Below are positions 59,647 through 64,000 of a stretch of 64,000 nucleotides of DNA, piece after piece. The stretch comes from Bacteroidia bacterium. Its GTDB lineage: Bacteria; Bacteroidota; Bacteroidia; B-17B0; Aurantibacillaceae. The position numbers and the translations under genes are program-made. Position 1 is the stretch's first letter. Each line of letters opens with the position of its first letter. Where the stretch lies: contig JACMNO010000092.1 in assembly GCA_014378485.1 (NCBI GenBank), positions 82,011-146,010 on the forward strand, written 5' to 3'. The notes under the pieces were generated by a model. The model saw only the letters and a list, made by a program, of their open reading frames with translations, did no database searches and was not told the origin of the DNA.

Positions 59647-60990
59647 ATGAATAAATTACTTTTAATTATCCAACGCGAATATTTTTCAAGAGTAAAGAAA
59701 AAATCGTTTTTGATCATGACTATTTTAGGTCCTGTATTATTGGCTGGCTTAATGGTTGTTCCCGTTTGGCTTGCCATGCGTGATAAAACAGATCACCAGG
59801 TTTTGGTTTTGGATCATAGTGGTTTGTTCTTGGATAAATTGCCAAATACCAAACAAATTAAATTCACGTATGGAGCAGAGTCTATTCAAACAGCTAAAGC
59901 AAAACTAAAAGACGGTCCATTTGACATGATCATGGAGATTAAAGGAGATGCCTTAAATGATACCAAGACAACGCCGGTTCTTTATTACAAGAAACAACCC
60001 GGGATCAGCGTGGAGCAATACATCACTAATACGATGGAAAATGTACTGTTTGATTACCGTTTGCAAGGCGATAGTATTGACTTAACAAAAATTGATAAAG
60101 CGCGTCGGCCTGTTGAACTTTTAACTTTAAAAGTAACCGAAGATGGAAAAGATGAAAAAACAAATACCGAGATCAACATGGCAATTGGTTTTGCCTGCGC
60201 CATTGCAATTTATTTCATGATCTTTTTATACGGATCTCAGGTGATGCGGGGCGTGATTGAAGAAAAATCAAACCGGATTGTAGAAGTGATTGTGTCTTCT
60301 GTAAAACCTTTTCAATTAATGTTAGGCAAAATAATTGGGGTGGCTTTTGTTGGCCTTACCCAATTCATATTATGGATCGTGTTGACTCTCCTGATTCAAA
60401 CAGCTGTGACAACTGTACTTTTTAAAGATCAGCTAGCGGATACAGTAAAACATAATTCACAAATGGAAAAGGTCATGAAGAATGATCTTTCTGCAGGGAT
60501 CAATAAAATGGATAAAGTAGAATCGACAAATGAAGTGATAGAATTATTTAACAACGTAAGCAATATTAATATTTCAAAAGTATTAATGTGTTTTGCTTTT
60601 TATTTTTTATTTGGATACTTGTTGTACGCGGCCTTATTTGCAGCCATTGGCTCGGCGGTTGACAGCGAAGCAGATACACAGCAGTTTATTTTACCGGTAA
60701 CAATCCCGCTCATTGCAAGCTTTATCATCGCACAAAGTATTGTTACGGATCCTGACAGTTCGATGGCGCAGTTCTTTTCTATTTTCCCGTTAACTTCACC
60801 GATTGTAATGATGGTACGTTTACCTTTTGATGTTCCTGTATGGGAACTGGCCTTATCCATGTTTTGCCTGGTTATTGGATTTTTATTCTTTACCTGGGTG
60901 GCCGGAAAAATTTACCGAACCGGTATTTTAATGTACGGTAAAAAACCAACCTGGAAAGAATTGGGAAAATGGTTATTCTATAAAGGATAA
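59647..60990 (+). CDS. ABC-2 type transporter permease (NatB-like)
   Basis: A 447-residue permease: an N-terminal helix (SFLIMTILGPVLLAGLMVVPVW), a large periplasmic domain (residues 45-175), then five membrane helices with the VIEEKSNRIVEVIVSSVKPFQLMLGKI cytoplasmic loop, which contacts the ATPase. The NatB-like layout is clear. It follows its ATPase directly and the pair probably exports a lipid, peptide or ion. The gap to the next gene is 111 bp with a promoter. Confidence 0.9.
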   Translation: MNKLLLIIQREYFSRVKKKSFLIMTILGPVLLAGLMVVPVWLAMRDKTDHQVLVLDHSGLFLDKLPNTKQIKFTYGAESIQTAKAKLKDGPFDMIMEIKGDALNDTKTTPVLYYKKQPGISVEQYITNTMENVLFDYRLQGDSIDLTKIDKARRPVELLTLKVTEDGKDEKTNTEINMAIGFACAIAIYFMIFLYGSQVMRGVIEEKSNRIVEVIVSSVKPFQLMLGKIIGVAFVGLTQFILWIVLTLLIQTAVTTVLFKDQLADTVKHNSQMEKVMKNDLSAGINKMDKVESTNEVIELFNNVSNINISKVLMCFAFYFLFGYLLYAALFAAIGSAVDSEADTQQFILPVTIPLIASFIIAQSIVTDPDSSMAQFFSIFPLTSPIVMMVRLPFDVPVWELALSMFCLVIGFLFFTWVAGKIYRTGILMYGKKPTWKELGKWLFYKG

Positions 60991-61060
60991 GGTTGTTGCT
61001 TAAGAGATACTGTGGGATACCAAAATTCGATAAATAGCTCAATTTACTCAAACAAAAACG

Positions 61061-61089
61061 TTGCTATTTGTTCAAATTTCCTATATTCG
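61061..61089 (+). promoter_or_regulatory. Predicted promoter of the fused oligopeptide ABC ATPase
   Basis: TTG at 61061-61063, an 18-bp spacer and TATATTCG at 61082-61089. The start codon is 12 bp after the -7 element. Confidence 0.45.
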
Positions 61090-61101
61090 TAGTGATATAT
61101 T

Positions 61102-62910
61102 ATGCAAAAAGAGGTATTACTTGAAGTTAAAAATTTAACTACTGAATTTAAATCAGACGGAGAGTTTGTTAAAGCAGTAAATGAGGTATCATTCACCCTT
61201 CACAAAGGTGAAACTATAGGTATTGTTGGTGAAAGTGGTTCCGGGAAATCTGTGACCGCACTCTCCATCATGCAGTTGATTCCAAACCCTCCAGGCCGCA
61301 TTTTTGGGGGAGAAATGTTATATCATTCAAAGCAAAAGGGTGTTGTTAATTTAAGAAATATTCCTTCTGAAGAAATGCGTTCTTTTCGTGGAAATGAAAT
61401 CGCCATGATTTTCCAGGAACCTATGACCAGCTTAAACCCTGTTTATACTTGTGGTAATCAGGTAATGGAAGTTATTTTGCTTCACCAGAAAGTTTCAAGA
61501 AAAGAAGCGAAAAAGAAGACCATAAAATTATTTGAACAGGTTCAATTACCGGATCCTGAACGTGTTTTTAATGTGTATCCTCACCAAATATCCGGCGGAC
61601 AAAAACAAAGGGTGATGATTGCCATGGCGATGAGCTGTAATCCCCGAATATTGATTGCTGATGAGCCTACAACTGCTTTAGATGTAACTGTTCAAAAAAC
61701 TATTCTTGATTTAATGCTTCAATTGCAGCGTGAACAAGATATGGGTATTATGTTCATTACCCATGATCTTGGGGTTATTGCAGAACTTGCTGATAAAGTG
61801 ATTGTGATGTATAAAGGAAAAGTTGTTGAGCAAGGTCCGGTATTGGAAATATTCAGCAATCCAAAACATCCATACACCAAAAGTTTACTGGCTTGCCGCC
61901 CTCCTTTGGATAAACGTTTGATGCGCTTACCTGTTTCTTCTGACTTCATGAGTACCGATGCAGAGGGCAATATGCTGGAAATCCCTACCACGGTGAGTGA
62001 AGCAATCAATAGCGTGATCATTTCAAAGGAACAGAGAAAGGCAGAGCATAAAGAATTGTATGAGCGTTCCAAAATTCTGGAGGTTCAAAACTTAAAAACT
62101 TATTTCCCTAATAATAAAACATTTTTTGGTAAAACGATTGATTATATAAAAGCGGTGGATGATGTCACACTGGATGTGTATGAAGGCGAAACCCTTGGAT
62201 TGGTTGGAGAAAGTGGATGTGGAAAAACAACTTTAGGAAGAACAATCCTTCGATTAAATGAACCAACAGAGGGAAAAATATTTTTTCAGAGAAACGACCT
62301 GCTGCGCTTGAAACCGGATGATATGCGGCAGTTGAGAAAAGATATGCAGATCATCTTTCAGGATCCTTATTCATCCTTAAACCCACGCATTACAGTAGGT
62401 GAGGCGTTAATGGAACCTATGCAGGTTCATGGCATTTTAGCGAACAACAATCAGCGTAAAGAAAAAGTTTATGAGTTGCTAAAAAAAGTAGGCCTTACCG
62501 AAAGACATTACAGCCGTTATCCGCATGAATTCAGTGGCGGACAGAGGCAGCGTGTTTGTATTGCCAGGGCTTTATCATTGAATCCAAAATTCATTATTTG
62601 TGATGAAAGCGTAAGCGCACTCGACGTATCGGTGCAAGCACAGGTATTGAATCTGTTGAATGACCTGAAGCGTGAATTTAAATTCACTTATATTTTTATT
62701 TCTCATGACCTTTCAGTTGTTAAGTTTATGAGCGACCGAATGGTTGTAATGAATAAAGGCAAGATAGAAGAAATTGGTGATGCTGATGAAATATATCTGA
62801 ATCCTCAGTCACAGTATACCAAAAATCTGATCAACTCCATTCCAAAAGGTCAGCTAACAGATATTCGCGCCAGTATTGAGAAAAAGCGATCCGCCGATAT
62901 TTTGGTGTAA
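61102..62910 (+). CDS. Fused oligopeptide/dipeptide ABC transporter ATPase (DppD-DppF type)
   Basis: A 602-residue protein with two Opp/Dpp-type ATPase halves. The first has Walker A GESGSGKSV and ISGGQKQRVMI; the second GESGCGKTT and FSGGQRQRVCI. Each half carries an oligopeptide-type C-terminus (YTKSLLACRPPL and YTKNLINSIP). Fusing DppD and DppF-like subunits in one chain resembles GsiA/YejF. No permease or binding-protein gene is nearby, so those are elsewhere. It supplies ATP for peptide uptake. Confidence 0.93.
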   Translation: MQKEVLLEVKNLTTEFKSDGEFVKAVNEVSFTLHKGETIGIVGESGSGKSVTALSIMQLIPNPPGRIFGGEMLYHSKQKGVVNLRNIPSEEMRSFRGNEIAMIFQEPMTSLNPVYTCGNQVMEVILLHQKVSRKEAKKKTIKLFEQVQLPDPERVFNVYPHQISGGQKQRVMIAMAMSCNPRILIADEPTTALDVTVQKTILDLMLQLQREQDMGIMFITHDLGVIAELADKVIVMYKGKVVEQGPVLEIFSNPKHPYTKSLLACRPPLDKRLMRLPVSSDFMSTDAEGNMLEIPTTVSEAINSVIISKEQRKAEHKELYERSKILEVQNLKTYFPNNKTFFGKTIDYIKAVDDVTLDVYEGETLGLVGESGCGKTTLGRTILRLNEPTEGKIFFQRNDLLRLKPDDMRQLRKDMQIIFQDPYSSLNPRITVGEALMEPMQVHGILANNNQRKEKVYELLKKVGLTERHYSRYPHEFSGGQRQRVCIARALSLNPKFIICDESVSALDVSVQAQVLNLLNDLKREFKFTYIFISHDLSVVKFMSDRMVVMNKGKIEEIGDADEIYLNPQSQYTKNLINSIPKGQLTDIRASIEKKRSADILV

Positions 62911-62976
62911 TTTTTTGAATTTCATATTCATGAGGCAAGGAGGAGAAAATATAATGACATTCCTTTATTATTCTCT

Positions 62977-62984
62977 TATTTTTG
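62977..62984 (+). promoter_or_regulatory. Predicted -7 promoter element of the DedA-family gene
   Basis: TATTTTTG matches TAnnTTTG. It overlaps the earlier possible TTG start at 62982, so the first usable start is ATG 62997, 12 bp after the element. Confidence 0.5.
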
Positions 62985-62996
62985 TCTCACAAAAAA

Positions 62997-63623
62997 ATGC
63001 TTGATTTTTTTAAACAATTAACGGATCCTGAAAGCATCATTCAATATGGTGGCTTATGGTTATTGCTTTTTGTAGTATTCGCAGAGACTGGCTTATTGGT
63101 TGGTTTTTTTTTACCGGGTGATTCTTTGATTTTTATTTCCGGTTTGGTATGCGCTACCAAACCACATTTGCTTGGTTTATCTTTTATTGTACTAATTCCG
63201 TTATTAATACTTGCGGCCGTCTTAGGAAATGTTGCAGGTTATTGGTTCGGCAGAAAAGCAGGAGAAAAATTATATTCAAAGAAGGATAGTTTATTATTTA
63301 GAAAAAAACATTTACTGACCACTCAACTATTTTATGAAAAGCATGGTGGTATTACGTTGATTCTAGGAAGATTTTTGCCCATCATCCGGACTTTTGCTCC
63401 AATTCTTGCAGGTGTGATCAAGATCGATTTTAAAATTTTTATGTTATATAATATTCTTGGTGCTGTAGCTTGGATTGGAAGCATTGCCACTATTGCTTAT
63501 TTTTTGGGGATTAAATTTCCGTGGATAGAAAATTATCTTGGCTACATCATCATTGGTTTAATTGTGATCACCACCATTCCTGTTTTGCTGACTTATCTTA
63601 AGAGCAGAAAAACAAGTGCTTGA
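62997..63623 (+). CDS. DedA-family membrane protein
   Basis: A 208-residue membrane protein with about five hydrophobic stretches. The family signature is present: ETGLLVGFFLPGDSLIFISGLVCA, GNVAGYWFGRKAGEKLY and TLILGRFLPIIRTFAPILAGVIKIDF (the FxRxxPxxRTxxP box). DedA proteins are thought to flip lipid carriers such as undecaprenyl phosphate or phosphatidylethanolamine. The ATG at 62997 is preferred over TTG 62982 because a promoter element overlaps the latter. It has no partner gene downstream. Confidence 0.9.
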   Translation: MLDFFKQLTDPESIIQYGGLWLLLFVVFAETGLLVGFFLPGDSLIFISGLVCATKPHLLGLSFIVLIPLLILAAVLGNVAGYWFGRKAGEKLYSKKDSLLFRKKHLLTTQLFYEKHGGITLILGRFLPIIRTFAPILAGVIKIDFKIFMLYNILGAVAWIGSIATIAYFLGIKFPWIENYLGYIIIGLIVITTIPVLLTYLKSRKTSA

Positions 63624-64000
63624 TTTATTTAGGATTCACTCGAAACACTGAAATAGTAATAGATTCAACTATTTTAAAGAGTTTACTTTCTTTTTTATGC
63701 AAGGCATTTGCAGAAAATATTTGAAAAGGTTTGCATCATTTAGCAGCACATTTATCATACGTTAGTCACGCCATGGCGCGAGTGCGGCTGTTTTTGGCGA
63801 ATTGCGGAGCACTCATTTATTCCTAAAGCACAATAAAAACAATATGAATAAAGAGGGCGAACTACGATTTTTTAGGCGGCACTGCGGAGACATTTTGTGC
63901 GATAAAAAATGGGAGTTGGTCTTTCGCCTTGGGTTTTTGTTTCTTTTTTGCCAAGCAAAAAGAAAGTAAAAAGTAAAATTGACTTATTGAGTGAACCCTA
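63624..64000. repeat. Gene-free terminal stretch bounded by an imperfect inverted repeat
   Basis: No coding frame of note on either strand. TAGGATTCACTC (63630-63641) is repeated in reverse complement as GAGTGAACCCTA (63989-64000), one mismatch in 12. Between them is GTTTCTTTTTTG...CAAAAAGAAAG (around 63938-63966) and a CGCCATGGCG palindrome near 63769. The right-hand repeat ends exactly at the window edge, so its full length cannot be seen. Confidence 0.45.

Noticed and set aside
58672..60990. GldA as the ATPase at 58672
   Set aside because: It is followed by its own NatB-like permease and DUF4162 extension, and is far from gldF-gldG, so it is a separate exporter.
62982..62996. TTG start for the DedA-family gene
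   Set aside because: It overlaps a good -7 promoter element, so it could not be in the transcript; ATG 62997 is normal.

Overview
The window is AT-rich, tightly packed chromosomal DNA from a member of the Bacteroidota, probably a gliding or type IX secretion-competent lineage of the Flavobacteriia/Sphingobacteriia/Cytophagia kind. The evidence is GldF, GldG and GldC homologues, SusC/RagA-style outer-membrane receptors with an N-terminal carboxypeptidase-regulatory-like domain, a BamA followed by two Skp/OmpH chaperones, a TPR/PD40 envelope protein resembling PorE, start regions mostly without Shine-Dalgarno sequences, and promoters of the Bacteroidota type (TTTG, about 20 bp, TAnnTTTG or TAnnTTCG). 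Menaquinone is made by the futalosine route (mqnB, mqnD and mqnC are present).

Layout. Positions 1-4257 hold exported proteins: an edge-truncated subtilase on the minus strand, an unknown protein, and a WG-repeat protein. Positions 4316-9722 hold ettA, a glycerophosphodiesterase, and the minus-strand acpP-fabF-rnc group plus a small membrane protein. Positions 9850-14623 form the rimP-nusA-infB operon, with a promoter and a terminator-like hairpin in its leader. Positions 14680-15182 contain a broken tRNA-Ala copy, an intact tRNA-Ala(GGC) and a small GIY-YIG nuclease gene bracketed by copies of one palindromic repeat. Positions 16017-23254 carry the envelope block uppS-bamA-skp-skp, the TPR/PD40/SPOR-like protein and a small unknown gene. 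Positions 23313-28008 are dnaN, a DUF4340-like gene, gldG and gldF on the minus strand. Positions 28103-34734 hold a beta-barrel receptor, a PAP2-like membrane protein, an SDR, a CapA-like lipoprotein, a deoxynucleoside kinase and a SiaB-like kinase.

Positions 34726-43202 hold an amidohydrolase, rlmN-lepB-wbqC-like, a PAS-SpoIIE phosphatase, folE, a PTPS/QueD homologue, and mqnB-mqnD. Positions 43274-54079 hold an M13 peptidase, two proteins sharing a domain, an arginase-fold protein lacking several metal ligands, mqnC, an SDR, an exported protein coupled to a TonB-dependent receptor, a thioredoxin and a DUF6952-like protein. Positions 54080-63623 hold an S41 protease, gldC, an RlmI-like methyltransferase, an ABC-2 exporter pair, a fused DppD/DppF ATPase and a DedA protein. 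The last 377 bases have no recognisable gene and are flanked by an imperfect inverted repeat.

Nearly all genes are ordinary housekeeping or envelope genes. The least ordinary material is small: the palindrome-bracketed GIY-YIG gene next to a broken tRNA, several other palindromic repeat families (38900-39010, 53735-53833, 63630-64000), and the arginase-like protein with degenerate metal sites. All calls were made by reading motifs and translations; no database search was run.
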